Below are positions 8,925 through 16,730 of a stretch of 64,000 nt of DNA, piece after piece. The first letter of the stretch is position 1. The number at the start of each line of letters is the position of its first letter. The notes beneath the pieces are model-generated. The model saw only the letters and a program-made list of their open reading frames with translations. It made no database searches and was not told the DNA's origin. This DNA comes from Bacteroidales bacterium (GTDB lineage Bacteria > Bacteroidota > Bacteroidia > Bacteroidales > UBA932). Location of the stretch: NCBI GenBank assembly GCA_015060255.1, contig SUYV01000004.1, positions 1 through 64,000 on the forward strand. Direction: 5' to 3'. The position numbers were made by a program, and so were the translations under genes.

Positions 8925-9686
8925 CTACCTGTTCTGATATGGTGTTTCCTGGAGGACGTTAGTGTAAATGTATCCGTCCTTCGGTGTCACTCCTTTTCTT
9001 TTGAAGAGCTCGGATACCGTAACCATGGTGAAACCTCGCTTCTTCAGCTCAGGGATGATCATCTTCAAAGCCTCTACTGTGTTGACATTTCCCTCGAAGT
9101 CATGAAGAAGGATGATGTCGCCGTCCTGGACCTTGGCCATCAGGTCGTCATATCTCATCTGGGCGGTACGATTGGCTTCCCAGTCCTGGCAGCCGACACC
9201 ACTGATGAATGTGTGGTCTATTGCTGCATGCATTGATGGGTTGTGATTGATGTACGGCGGGCGGAAGTATGCAGGGCGTGTGCTGACATATTTCTCCACG
9301 AGGTCATCTGTGCGCTCTATTTCGTCCTTGAAGCTTTCGGTAGAGAGCTGAGTCATGTATGTATGCGTATATGAATGGTTCTGGATCTCGCAACCGAGAG
9401 CGACAGCCCTTTGCATCTGCTTTGCGCTGGAATCATTGATATACTGTCCAATGACAAAGAACGAGGCGGGAACACCATGTTCCTCGAGGATGTCAAGCAT
9501 CTTAGGTGTAATGGTGTTGTTCGGACCATCGTCAAAACTCAAGGCGACAAGCATTGACGCTGTTGCATTCTTGTCTGTGTTTTCCTCAGGTGTCGGAACA
9601 GGAGCAGGTGAATTCTGATCCGTTGAAGGCGTTGCAGTGCATGAAGCAAAGAGCAATGAAATGAATACGAAAATGATCTTGAACAT
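8925..9686 (-). CDS. CE4 polysaccharide deacetylase lipoprotein (probable acetylxylan esterase)
   Basis: This is a 253-residue lipoprotein: lipobox FASC (Cys16), then a Pro/Asn/Asp linker to about residue 42. The NodB domain has all CE4 motifs: SFDDGP (D52 base, D53 metal), HSYTH (H104, H108 metal), RPPY and ILLHD. It is a metal-dependent deacetylase acting outside the cytoplasm. CE4 includes chitin, peptidoglycan and acetylxylan deacetylases; the xylan neighbours, and the HSYTH...YMT stretch seen in CE4 xylan esterases, favour acetylxylan. It lies 7 bp downstream of the GH51 gene on the same strand. Confidence 0.85.
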   Translation of the reverse strand: MFKIIFVFISLLFASCTATPSTDQNSPAPVPTPEENTDKNATASMLVALSFDDGPNNTITPKMLDILEEHGVPASFFVIGQYINDSSAKQMQRAVALGCEIQNHSYTHTYMTQLSTESFKDEIERTDDLVEKYVSTRPAYFRPPYINHNPSMHAAIDHTFISGVGCQDWEANRTAQMRYDDLMAKVQDGDIILLHDFEGNVNTVEALKMIIPELKKRGFTMVTVSELFKRKGVTPKDGYIYTNVLQETPYQNR

Positions 9687-9693
9687 GACGATA

Positions 9694-11712
9694 TTATTCT
9701 GAATATGTTAATTTATATACTGCGAATGTCTTCGGACCGATTACTGTCGTAAGCGTATTGTCTTTTAATCCGTCGGCAATATGCGAAGTGGTCGGAACAA
9801 TCTGATCCGGTTTATCCAAAGTATTCTCTGCCAGGCTGTTGTCTGAATGGAGTGTCGTGCAGCAGACCTCTGGTGCAAGCTTCTGCCTGCGAGGAAGCCG
9901 TGTGAAGCATATGCTGATTTCCTGCAGGTCAGATGACAGGTTTGCAACCTTGACTATATACTCATTCTTTCCAGAGTCCTTTACAACTGAAGCATACAGC
10001 TGATTCTGACCTTCCTTGCCGGCCACAGGTCTTCCGTTCATGGTAAGCGGAAGGACTTCTGTGCCTTTGTTGCAGGCGTAGAGCTGCTGTACATAATAGC
10101 TGCATGTGCGCATCACATGCAGGTTGTCGAACCACACCATGTCTGGTCTCCACTGCCAGCCTTCCACATGGGCGAGAAGGGGAGCATATGATGCCATCAG
10201 CACGACATCAGCATTCCTTTCGAGCCCGGTCATGAATGCCGCCTCAAGCAGAGCCGCATTGAAATGATTCCACTTCTTGCCGTCAACGCCATGGCACGCA
10301 TACTCGCCGGCAAAGACCTTCGGTCCCTTTCTTGGATAGCCGTCATAGCGGTCCGCATTATTCTCAAAGAAGCTTTCCTCGGCATAGTAATGTTCATCAA
10401 CCAGATCCACATCAAGCTCGCGCATTGCTGCCCATAACTCATCGAAATCCTTTCCATCTCTGTAAGGACCTGAAGAGCCAATGATCTTAATGTCCGGATA
10501 CTGCTTGCGTATAGCCTCCATGAATACTACAAGACGCTCTGGATACAGTTCGCTCCACTGCTCGTTTCCGACACCTAAATATTTAAGGTTGAATGGTTCA
10601 GGGTGTCCCATTTCAGCTCGCACTTTACCCCATTGGGTGTCTGTGTCTCCATTTGCGAACTCTATAAGGTCAAGAGCATCCTGAACATATGGATCCAGCT
10701 CGTCAAGAGCGGCATGCGGATCTGTAGCCGGATCGTTCTGGAACTGACATGCAAGGCCGCAGCTGATAACAGGAAGCGGCTCTGCACCGATTTCTTCCGA
10801 GAAGAGGAAATATTCATAGAATCCGAGTCCGTATGACTGGAAATAGTCAGGATAAAGGCGGTTCGGGAAGGTATAGTTCCAGCGATTCATGTTTATTGGA
10901 CGATTTTCCACCGGACCCACCGAATTTTTCCACTGATATCGTGTTTCAAGGGTAGTGCCTTCTACGATGCATCCGCCTGGAAACCTGAACACTCCCGGTT
11001 TCAACTGCTGCAAAGCCTCCGCAATGTCTTTGCGAAGACCGTTTTCGTGTCCGTTGAATGTTTCGACAGGAAAGAATGATATGTGCTCCAGGTCTATGCC
11101 TTGACCAGGCGACAGATGCTCAAGGAAAATGCGAAGAGAGGCTTTTGCCTCTGTTATAGGAGACGTGATGACCGCTTCGTATTTCTTCCATTCCCTTGAG
11201 TCAACCTCAATATATCCGCGGCAGAATGCCTGGTCTTCTCCCATTGTGGCATTCTTGCAGAGACGGAATGAAATCAGTTCCTTTTCTTTGTCGCCGGAAG
11301 TGCGCGCCCATACACTGAAGCGATATTCCTTGCCTTCCTCCACACCGATGCCGAAGAATCCTTCATTCTCCAGGCCGGTGACAAACGCCGGATGGCCGGG
11401 ATAAGCAAGACGCACATAATGAGGATTCCTTTCGAAAGGACCGTCATCACAGATGGTGACATTGCCGAAAATGTTCCATCCCATGAAAGGATCGTCGAAC
11501 TCGAACGAACGGTTCTTCACCTTTTCAGCGTACAGGCCTCCGTCTGCCGCAAAGTTTATGTCCTCGAAGAAAAGGCCATACATGGTACCCGGAACAGGAA
11601 TTCCTTTCTTTCCTGCATCAACTGTCATAATGTTGTCCTGAGCGGCTGCACCCAAGGTAGATAATGCCAGACCGGCAGCAAGCACGAATCTGTTGAATAG
11701 TGAACTGAACAT
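9694..11712 (-). CDS. GH51 alpha-L-arabinofuranosidase, secreted
   Basis: This is a 672-residue protein. The start at 11712 is chosen over 11754 because it gives a signal peptide (MFSSLFNRFVLAAGLAL...AAAQ) and avoids overlap with the upstream gene. The N-terminal part (about 30-230) is a carbohydrate-binding-like beta-sandwich with the GLFFEDINFAADGGLYAE opening typical of GH51. The TIM barrel carries GVGNEQW (acid/base E384) and FAGEYACHG (nucleophile E470). The C-terminus is a beta-sandwich. It removes arabinose side chains from arabinoxylan or arabinan. It lies 23 bp after the alpha/beta hydrolase gene, in an apparent three-gene operon with the CE4 gene. Confidence 0.92.
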   Translation of the reverse strand: MFSSLFNRFVLAAGLALSTLGAAAQDNIMTVDAGKKGIPVPGTMYGLFFEDINFAADGGLYAEKVKNRSFEFDDPFMGWNIFGNVTICDDGPFERNPHYVRLAYPGHPAFVTGLENEGFFGIGVEEGKEYRFSVWARTSGDKEKELISFRLCKNATMGEDQAFCRGYIEVDSREWKKYEAVITSPITEAKASLRIFLEHLSPGQGIDLEHISFFPVETFNGHENGLRKDIAEALQQLKPGVFRFPGGCIVEGTTLETRYQWKNSVGPVENRPINMNRWNYTFPNRLYPDYFQSYGLGFYEYFLFSEEIGAEPLPVISCGLACQFQNDPATDPHAALDELDPYVQDALDLIEFANGDTDTQWGKVRAEMGHPEPFNLKYLGVGNEQWSELYPERLVVFMEAIRKQYPDIKIIGSSGPYRDGKDFDELWAAMRELDVDLVDEHYYAEESFFENNADRYDGYPRKGPKVFAGEYACHGVDGKKWNHFNAALLEAAFMTGLERNADVVLMASYAPLLAHVEGWQWRPDMVWFDNLHVMRTCSYYVQQLYACNKGTEVLPLTMNGRPVAGKEGQNQLYASVVKDSGKNEYIVKVANLSSDLQEISICFTRLPRRQKLAPEVCCTTLHSDNSLAENTLDKPDQIVPTTSHIADGLKDNTLTTVIGPKTFAVYKLTYSE

Positions 11713-11735
11713 ATATTTCAAGTAATTATATGAAT

Positions 11736-13031
11736 TTATAGGGCAGATAGCCACGATACGACAGTTTCCAGGACCTTAGGCGAGATAGTCTCTTCGATGG
11801 TCCTGTATTCTGTTACAGCACCTGTCATGCAGTTTTGCAGAAGATGATTTGCGCCTTCTATTGCTTCTATATGGTGGGCATGAGAGGCTTTCAATCCAAT
11901 GCGCAGGGCATCGAGATTGCTTTCATGATCGACCTGTATGTCTTTGGTGCCGTTCAAAGCCAGAACCGGGCACGTTATGTCTGCCAGAAGCGGACGTACA
12001 TCAAGTGTGAGTAATTTCGAAAGATATGGAGTCCGGACCTGGTTCAAGACTGCCTGATAGTTCTGCTTCAATTCTTTTGGAAGGTTATAGTCGTCGGGAT
12101 CCGGCATCATACCGCCATTGACTTGTACATCAAAGGCTTTCTCCAACAGCCTGCAATATTCTTCTGTCACTTCTTCCGGAACGCCGGCCAACAAAAGGGC
12201 AGAGCGGTTCTGTGAAACCAGGGTCTCAGCACCTGAGACAACCATTCCTGCGAGGCAGACGATGAAATCAGCCTTCTTTTCGGCAGCAAGCATCAGCGCT
12301 ATTGTTCCTCCTTCACTATGACCGATTACTCCGACTCTGTCAAATCTGTTTCTGAGCAGATTTACAGCCATCTCTGTATCAGACTTGAAGTCTTCAGTAG
12401 TCCAGGAGAGGGGATTGCCTCCTTTCATGGCAAATCCTCTGTCATCATATCTCAAAGTGGCGATTCCTGCCCGTGCAAGAGCATCAGCGATGACTGCAAA
12501 CGGTTTGTGCTCGAAGAGCTCTTCATCCCGGTTCTGGATGCCGCTGCCTGTGACCATCACCAGCGCAGGAGTTTCGCGGGAGCATCCTGCCGGAAGAGTC
12601 AAGGTACCGTTCAGCACAATATCTCCATTGGTGAACGAAACCTCCTCAGTCTGATATGGATACGGTGGCTTCGGCGTCTGCGGACGCGCCGGCTTGTTCT
12701 CACCCGGGGTCAGTGTCAACGGGAATGAAGCATTCATCTGGGTGAAGGTTCCTACAATCTGACGGATCATCCACACACCTTCATAGCTTGCTCCAAGAGA
12801 GGGGATGATGACCTTTATGGTGTTTGAAGCAGGTCTGCTCACCTGAATGGGAATGCCTTCGGCTCCTTGATCCGGAGAATCCATCGAAGGATTCTCTCCG
12901 TCAAGATGGAACACAAGCGAAAGCGTTGTGCCTTGTACATCAAGTTTTCCAGACCATGTGCCTGTCTGTGCGTTTGCAATCATTGACATTACTGATATCA
13001 TGACTGCTGTTATGATTGATCTTTTATACAT
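11736..13031 (-). CDS. Secreted alpha/beta hydrolase (esterase/peptidase-like)
   Basis: This is a 431-residue protein. The ATG at 13031 is preferred to the track's GTG at 13037, which lies inside a TATATTTG box. A signal peptide (to ...MIANA) is followed by a small beta domain (TGTWSGKLDVQGTTLSLVFHL) and an alpha/beta hydrolase fold from about residue 130. The nucleophile elbow is GHSEGG, with a later Asp in NGTKDIQVD and His in GANHLL. This architecture is common in Bacteroidota and often annotated as an S33-like or dienelactone-like hydrolase. It heads the operon with GH51 and CE4, so a carbohydrate esterase role is plausible but unproven. Confidence 0.8.
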   Translation of the reverse strand: MYKRSIITAVMISVMSMIANAQTGTWSGKLDVQGTTLSLVFHLDGENPSMDSPDQGAEGIPIQVSRPASNTIKVIIPSLGASYEGVWMIRQIVGTFTQMNASFPLTLTPGENKPARPQTPKPPYPYQTEEVSFTNGDIVLNGTLTLPAGCSRETPALVMVTGSGIQNRDEELFEHKPFAVIADALARAGIATLRYDDRGFAMKGGNPLSWTTEDFKSDTEMAVNLLRNRFDRVGVIGHSEGGTIALMLAAEKKADFIVCLAGMVVSGAETLVSQNRSALLLAGVPEEVTEEYCRLLEKAFDVQVNGGMMPDPDDYNLPKELKQNYQAVLNQVRTPYLSKLLTLDVRPLLADITCPVLALNGTKDIQVDHESNLDALRIGLKASHAHHIEAIEGANHLLQNCMTGAVTEYRTIEETISPKVLETVVSWLSAL

Positions 13032-13036
13032 ACTCA

Positions 13037-13044
13037 CAAATATA
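13037..13044 (-). promoter_or_regulatory. Minus-7 box for the alpha/beta hydrolase-GH51-CE4 operon
   Basis: CAAATATA here reads TATATTTG on the minus strand, matching the Bacteroidota TAnnTTTG box. It ends 5 bp before the ATG, implying a very short or absent 5' leader. No clear minus-33 TTG is seen. Confidence 0.45.
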
Positions 13045-13065
13045 ATTTAATTGCATAAGATATCA

Positions 13066-13083
13066 TAAGTTTGTGTAAATTTG
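13066..13083 (+). promoter_or_regulatory. Two overlapping-spacing TAnnTTTG boxes for the NifX-like gene
   Basis: TAAGTTTG (13066-13073) and TAAATTTG (13076-13083) lie 24-42 bp before the ATG at 13108. A TTG at 13051 sits 22 bp before the second box. Either could drive the gene. Confidence 0.5.
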
Positions 13084-13107
13084 CTTAAAAATAATAAACA
13101 TATAAAT

Positions 13108-13455
13108 ATGAAGATAGCAGTTCCAACAAGAGACGGTCACGTGGACGATCATTTCGGACATTGTGCTTATTATACAATTTTTGATGTTGTGGATGGAAAG
13201 GTGACAGGAACAAGCAAGCTTGCCTCTCCTGAAGGATGCGGATGCAAAAGCGGAATTGCGCCTGTGCTGAAACAGATGGGCGTAATGGTGATGCTGGCCG
13301 GCAATATGGGTCAAGGAGCTAAGAACGTACTCGAAGCACAGCGCATAGAGGTCATCAGAGGATGTAGCGGTAATGTAGAAGAGCTTGTTGCATCATTCCT
13401 CGCCGGTGAAATCAAAGACAATGGCGAAATCTGCGACCATCACGACTGCCACTAA
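13108..13455 (+). CDS. NifX/NafY-like (dinitrogenase iron-molybdenum cofactor family) protein
   Basis: This is a 115-residue protein. The ATG at 13108 is used, since the track start is an upstream TTG. The sequence opens MKIAVPT, then DDHFGHC and later MLAGNMGQGA, the hallmarks of the NifB/NifX/NafY cofactor-binding domain. It carries extra Cys/His (GCGCKSG and a tail ICDHHDCH), suggesting metal or Fe-S binding. No nitrogenase genes are present. Such stand-alone proteins occur in many anaerobes with no firm function. It is a single gene with its own promoter and terminator. Confidence 0.8.
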   Translation: MKIAVPTRDGHVDDHFGHCAYYTIFDVVDGKVTGTSKLASPEGCGCKSGIAPVLKQMGVMVMLAGNMGQGAKNVLEAQRIEVIRGCSGNVEELVASFLAGEIKDNGEICDHHDCH

Positions 13456-13458
13456 AAT

Positions 13459-13493
13459 AGAAGAGCCGCTGCGAAATGTGCAACGGCTCTTCT
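13459..13493. terminator. Bidirectional hairpin terminator between convergent genes
   Basis: AGAAGAGCCG pairs perfectly with CGGCTCTTCT around a 15-base loop. It lies between the convergent NifX-like and GH13 genes, with short A and T tracts on either side, so it can serve both. Confidence 0.8.
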
Positions 13494-13512
13494 TATGTAA
13501 TTGACTTCAATA

Positions 13513-14946
13513 TTATTTAATTAAATATGTGGTCTCAGGCTGTGCGGTTCCCTTGAGGACACCTGCCTCTACAGTAAACGAAGTCCCATATACCTCATCC
13601 TTGTACTCACCGTCAGGAAGTGCTGTAGGAAGTTCTACAGGATTTGCCTCAAGAGCGAAATTGATGACAGCTGCACCCTTGTCGCCACGATTGACAACGA
13701 TGACTTCGCCATCCTCGGAAATCCTGACGTCCTCAAGTTGACCGTTCATGGCCTGACGGAACTTGTTCACAGCCACAACCTCAGGATGGAAGAACTCGTC
13801 ATTTCCACGTGCTCCAAGGAGGTTGTCACCGAAATAATTCTCACGTGTCGAGTTCATAGGACGGCTGTAGAAGAGCGGAGTGCCGTTCTGACGGGCAGTA
13901 AGGAATACCCATCCTGTGCGGATCTGAGCATCTGTAAGGCCTGCGCTCTCATTTGCATTGCAATATGTGTCATGGCTTTCTACCCATGTTGTAAGGTATT
14001 CAGGAGCAGCCCTGTGGTACCATGAAAGCAGGTCATGGTCCTTTGCGCTTCTCTTCCAGAGAACCTCGCGGAGGACATGTCCATAGCTTGAAGCTGTCTG
14101 GCCGAAGTAGCCTGCATACTCTTCCTCAGGAACGTTTCTGTCCTGAAGAACCTCGCCATATACGAAGAGGCTGTCATATGGAATGCAGAGTGACACTCCA
14201 AGCACTTCCTTGCGGCCTGTAGCCACATCCCAGAAGTCGTTTTCTGTAACACCTGCCTCTGTATCGAGAGGGTCTGAATGTACGCCGATATGCTTTGCTG
14301 TGTCATAACGGAAACCACGAACACCCATCTCAATGAGCTTGTTTACAAACTGCATGTAATATTTCTGGAAGAGGGGATTCTCAGTGTTGACATCCGGAAG
14401 TCCACCGACGCCCTGATGAGTACACTCTGTACGGTCGTTATAGTCCACTATACCCTGAAGTCCCTTGCTGTGGAACATCTTCTCACGGCCGCCAACGGCC
14501 TCATAGAACTCATCAGTGACAAGGTCGATGTTGAAAGCTGTATGGTTTGGAAGAACATCCACGAGGACTCTGATGTCGTATTTCTTTGCAGAGTCCAGCA
14601 TCGCCTTCATCTCTTCTTCTGTTCCGACGATATTGTTTCCTACAGTCCAATCGGTCGGCTGGTAATAATGATACCAGTTTCCCTCCTTCTCGTCAAGGAT
14701 CTTGATGTTTCCGCCTTCAGGGCTGAAACATGCATTCACAGGAGAGGTCTGCAGCATTGTGAAGCCTGCATCGGCGATCTGCTTCATGTTTTCAGCGATA
14801 GTAGGGAAGTTCCAGCTCCATACATGGAGAATGGTCTCCGTATTGGTGCTGTTAGGGTCATGAGTCATTCGGTCGACCAGACCGTCGTTCTGCGATGCAC
14901 AGGCAACAAGGCCCAGGCAAGCAATGATGGAAAGGATTCTTTTCAT
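13513..14946 (-). CDS. GH13 alpha-amylase family lipoprotein
   Basis: This is a 477-residue lipoprotein with lipobox LVAC (Cys16). The GH13 barrel motifs are present: DVLPNH (region I), GFRYDTAKH (nucleophile Asp, region II), VYGEVLQ (acid Glu, region III) and VESHDTY (region IV). A short beta domain closes the protein. It is expected to cut alpha-1,4-glucan at the outer membrane or in the periplasm. It is not near a SusC/D pair and appears monocistronic. A second GH13 at 19288 lacks a signal peptide, so the pair may work outside and inside the cell. Confidence 0.88.
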   Translation of the reverse strand: MKRILSIIACLGLVACASQNDGLVDRMTHDPNSTNTETILHVWSWNFPTIAENMKQIADAGFTMLQTSPVNACFSPEGGNIKILDEKEGNWYHYYQPTDWTVGNNIVGTEEEMKAMLDSAKKYDIRVLVDVLPNHTAFNIDLVTDEFYEAVGGREKMFHSKGLQGIVDYNDRTECTHQGVGGLPDVNTENPLFQKYYMQFVNKLIEMGVRGFRYDTAKHIGVHSDPLDTEAGVTENDFWDVATGRKEVLGVSLCIPYDSLFVYGEVLQDRNVPEEEYAGYFGQTASSYGHVLREVLWKRSAKDHDLLSWYHRAAPEYLTTWVESHDTYCNANESAGLTDAQIRTGWVFLTARQNGTPLFYSRPMNSTRENYFGDNLLGARGNDEFFHPEVVAVNKFRQAMNGQLEDVRISEDGEVIVVNRGDKGAAVINFALEANPVELPTALPDGEYKDEVYGTSFTVEAGVLKGTAQPETTYLIK

Positions 14947-14993
14947 TTTTCGGTAGTATGTATATTTTATGCGAAGATACTATAAATTTTCCA

Positions 14994-15015
14994 TAACTTT
15001 GTCTAAATAACTTTG
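14994..15015 (+). promoter_or_regulatory. Tandem TAACTTTG boxes upstream of the O-acetyltransferase gene
   Basis: TAACTTTG occurs at 14994-15001 and again at 15008-15015. The first gives a leader of about 17 bases; the second lies only 9 bp before the ATG at 15025 and would give a leaderless transcript. Confidence 0.5.
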
Positions 15016-15024
15016 ACTATAGGT

Positions 15025-15579
15025 ATGACAGAGAAAGAAAAGATGCTGGCAGGACTGGTCTATTCAGCAACTGACAAGGAGTTGCTGGAAGAACTGAATG
15101 CCGTCAAGGAAATCATCCATGACTATAATTCATTGCGACCTTCCGATCTTCGGAAAAAGCTGGAAATCCTGAAAGGTCTGCTTGGACATATTGCTGATGA
15201 TGAAATAATCATCAATCAGCCGTTTTATTGTGATTACGGCAAGCAGATAAGTGTCGGAAAACGTTTCTTCGCCAACTTCAACCTTACAGTCCTGGATGAG
15301 GCAATTGTTACGATAGGTGATGATTGCTTCATCGGTCCTAATGTAAGCATATACACGGCATGCCATAGCACCGACCCGGTTGAGAGAAACACTCGCGATG
15401 AATGGGCAAAGCCGGTGTGTATCGGAAACAATGTCTGGATCGGAGGGAGCGTTACCATACTTCCAGGCGTGACGATAGGGGACAATGTTACTATCGGTGC
15501 CGGTTCGGTCGTCACTAAAGACATTCCGAGCAATTCTGTTGCCGTAGGTAATCCATGTAAAGTAATCAAACAGATCTAA
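15025..15579 (+). CDS. Sugar O-acetyltransferase (maltose/galactoside acetyltransferase family)
   Basis: This is a 184-residue protein; the ATG at 15025 replaces the track's TTG at 15013, which lies inside a promoter box. The N-terminal helical segment (MTEKEKMLAG...YSATDKELLEE) is the Mac/LacA-type maltose acetyltransferase domain. The C-terminal half is a left-handed beta helix of hexapeptide repeats (GNNVWIGGSVTILPGVTIGD, IGAGSVVTKDIP). It transfers acetyl from acetyl-CoA to a sugar hydroxyl in the cytoplasm. It is followed at 12 bp by the threonine aldolase-like gene, probably co-transcribed. The substrate cannot be told from sequence. Confidence 0.9.
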   Translation: MTEKEKMLAGLVYSATDKELLEELNAVKEIIHDYNSLRPSDLRKKLEILKGLLGHIADDEIIINQPFYCDYGKQISVGKRFFANFNLTVLDEAIVTIGDDCFIGPNVSIYTACHSTDPVERNTRDEWAKPVCIGNNVWIGGSVTILPGVTIGDNVTIGAGSVVTKDIPSNSVAVGNPCKVIKQI

Positions 15580-15591
15580 GCCTTCTGACCT

Positions 15592-16617
15592 ATGTACCAG
15601 TTTCAGTGTGACTATAACCAGGGAGCTCATCCGCGCATCATGGAGAGACTTCTCGAAACAAATCTCGAACAGACCGTAGGATACGGCGAGGACCATTATT
15701 GTGCGGCGGCACGTGAAGCGATACGCACGGCCATTGGCAGGACTGATGTGGATGTACACTTCCTTGTCGGTGGCACGCAGGCCAATGCTACGGTCATATC
15801 GTCAATTCTGCGCCCATATCAAGGTGTATTATGTGCCACGACAGGACATATAAATGTCCACGAGACAGGAGCCATAGAACATGGTGGACACAAAGTTCTT
15901 GCTGTCAACGCCAAAGACGGACTTCTTGAAGCGGAGCAGATCAGAAAGGCAATGGAGCTGCATTATGCTGAAGATGGTCCTGAGCACACCGTGCAGCCCG
16001 GAATGGTATATATTTCATTTTCATCGGAGCTGGGAACAGTGTACACTCTTCAACAGCTTCGGGAAATCAGCTCCGCATGCAGAGAATACGGACTTCCGCT
16101 GTTCATCGACGGAGCCAGGATGGGATACGGTCTGGCATCCGAAGGATGCGACGTTACATTGCAGGACATTGCTGAGCTCGCCGATGTCTTCTATCTCGGC
16201 GGCACCAAGCAAGGTGCGCTTTTCGGAGAAGCGGTGGTCATAGTCAATGATGCATTGAAGAAGGATTTCAGATATTTCATAAAGCAGAACGGGGGAATGC
16301 TTGCAAAGGGACGTCTTCTCGGTCTCCAGTTCCTTACTCTTTTTGAAGACGGCCTGTATTTCAGGATCTCGCAACATGCAGTAAGACAGGCTTTGAGGAT
16401 TCGTGATGCTTTTGAAAGCAAGGGGTTCGAAATGCTAGTCCACAGTCCTTCCAACCAGCAGTTCCCGATACTTGACAATGACACTATGTCGCGTCTCGCG
16501 GAAAACTTCCTTTTCTCTGTATGGCAGAAGATTGACGAGTCACATACTGCCGTACGCTTCTGCACCAGCTGGGCTACCGATGAAAAGGCAGTCGATTCAT
16601 TGATAAATGCCATTTGA
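15592..16617 (+). CDS. Low-specificity threonine aldolase-like PLP enzyme
   Basis: This is a 341-residue fold-type I PLP protein of the beta-eliminating lyase/threonine aldolase family. Visible motifs are VGGTQANATV near the cofactor phosphate, ETGAIEHGGHK, FIDGARMGYGLAS (Asp contacting the PLP ring) and the Schiff-base Lys in LGGTKQGAL. Family members split L-threonine or allo-threonine to glycine and acetaldehyde. The length is normal. This lineage, starting MYQFQCDYNQGAHP, is widespread in Bacteroidota with little direct testing, so the substrate is inferred. Confidence 0.85.
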   Translation: MYQFQCDYNQGAHPRIMERLLETNLEQTVGYGEDHYCAAAREAIRTAIGRTDVDVHFLVGGTQANATVISSILRPYQGVLCATTGHINVHETGAIEHGGHKVLAVNAKDGLLEAEQIRKAMELHYAEDGPEHTVQPGMVYISFSSELGTVYTLQQLREISSACREYGLPLFIDGARMGYGLASEGCDVTLQDIAELADVFYLGGTKQGALFGEAVVIVNDALKKDFRYFIKQNGGMLAKGRLLGLQFLTLFEDGLYFRISQHAVRQALRIRDAFESKGFEMLVHSPSNQQFPILDNDTMSRLAENFLFSVWQKIDESHTAVRFCTSWATDEKAVDSLINAI

Positions 16618-16697
16618 CGGTCGTCCAGGGCAGTTGTTTATAAGTATGTTGATAAAGACATTGTATTTTCTAGGAATGTGATGATTTTATTCAATAT

Positions 16698-16711
16698 CTT
16701 AGCGTGCTAAG
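16698..16711. promoter_or_regulatory. 14-bp palindrome upstream of nrdD
   Basis: CTTAGC-GT-GCTAAG is a perfect inverted repeat 19 bp before the nrdD ATG. It does not match the NrdR box or an FNR site. It could be an operator or part of a small hairpin. Confidence 0.35.
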
Positions 16712-16730
16712 ACTATAACCACTAATTATT

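Noticed and set aside
13108-13455. Part of a nitrogenase cluster
   Set aside because: No nifHDK, nifB or other nif gene is present; stand-alone family members are common.
15130-15759. 209-residue minus-strand ORF across the acetyltransferase and aldolase genes
   Set aside because: It spans two supported genes and has no recognisable features.
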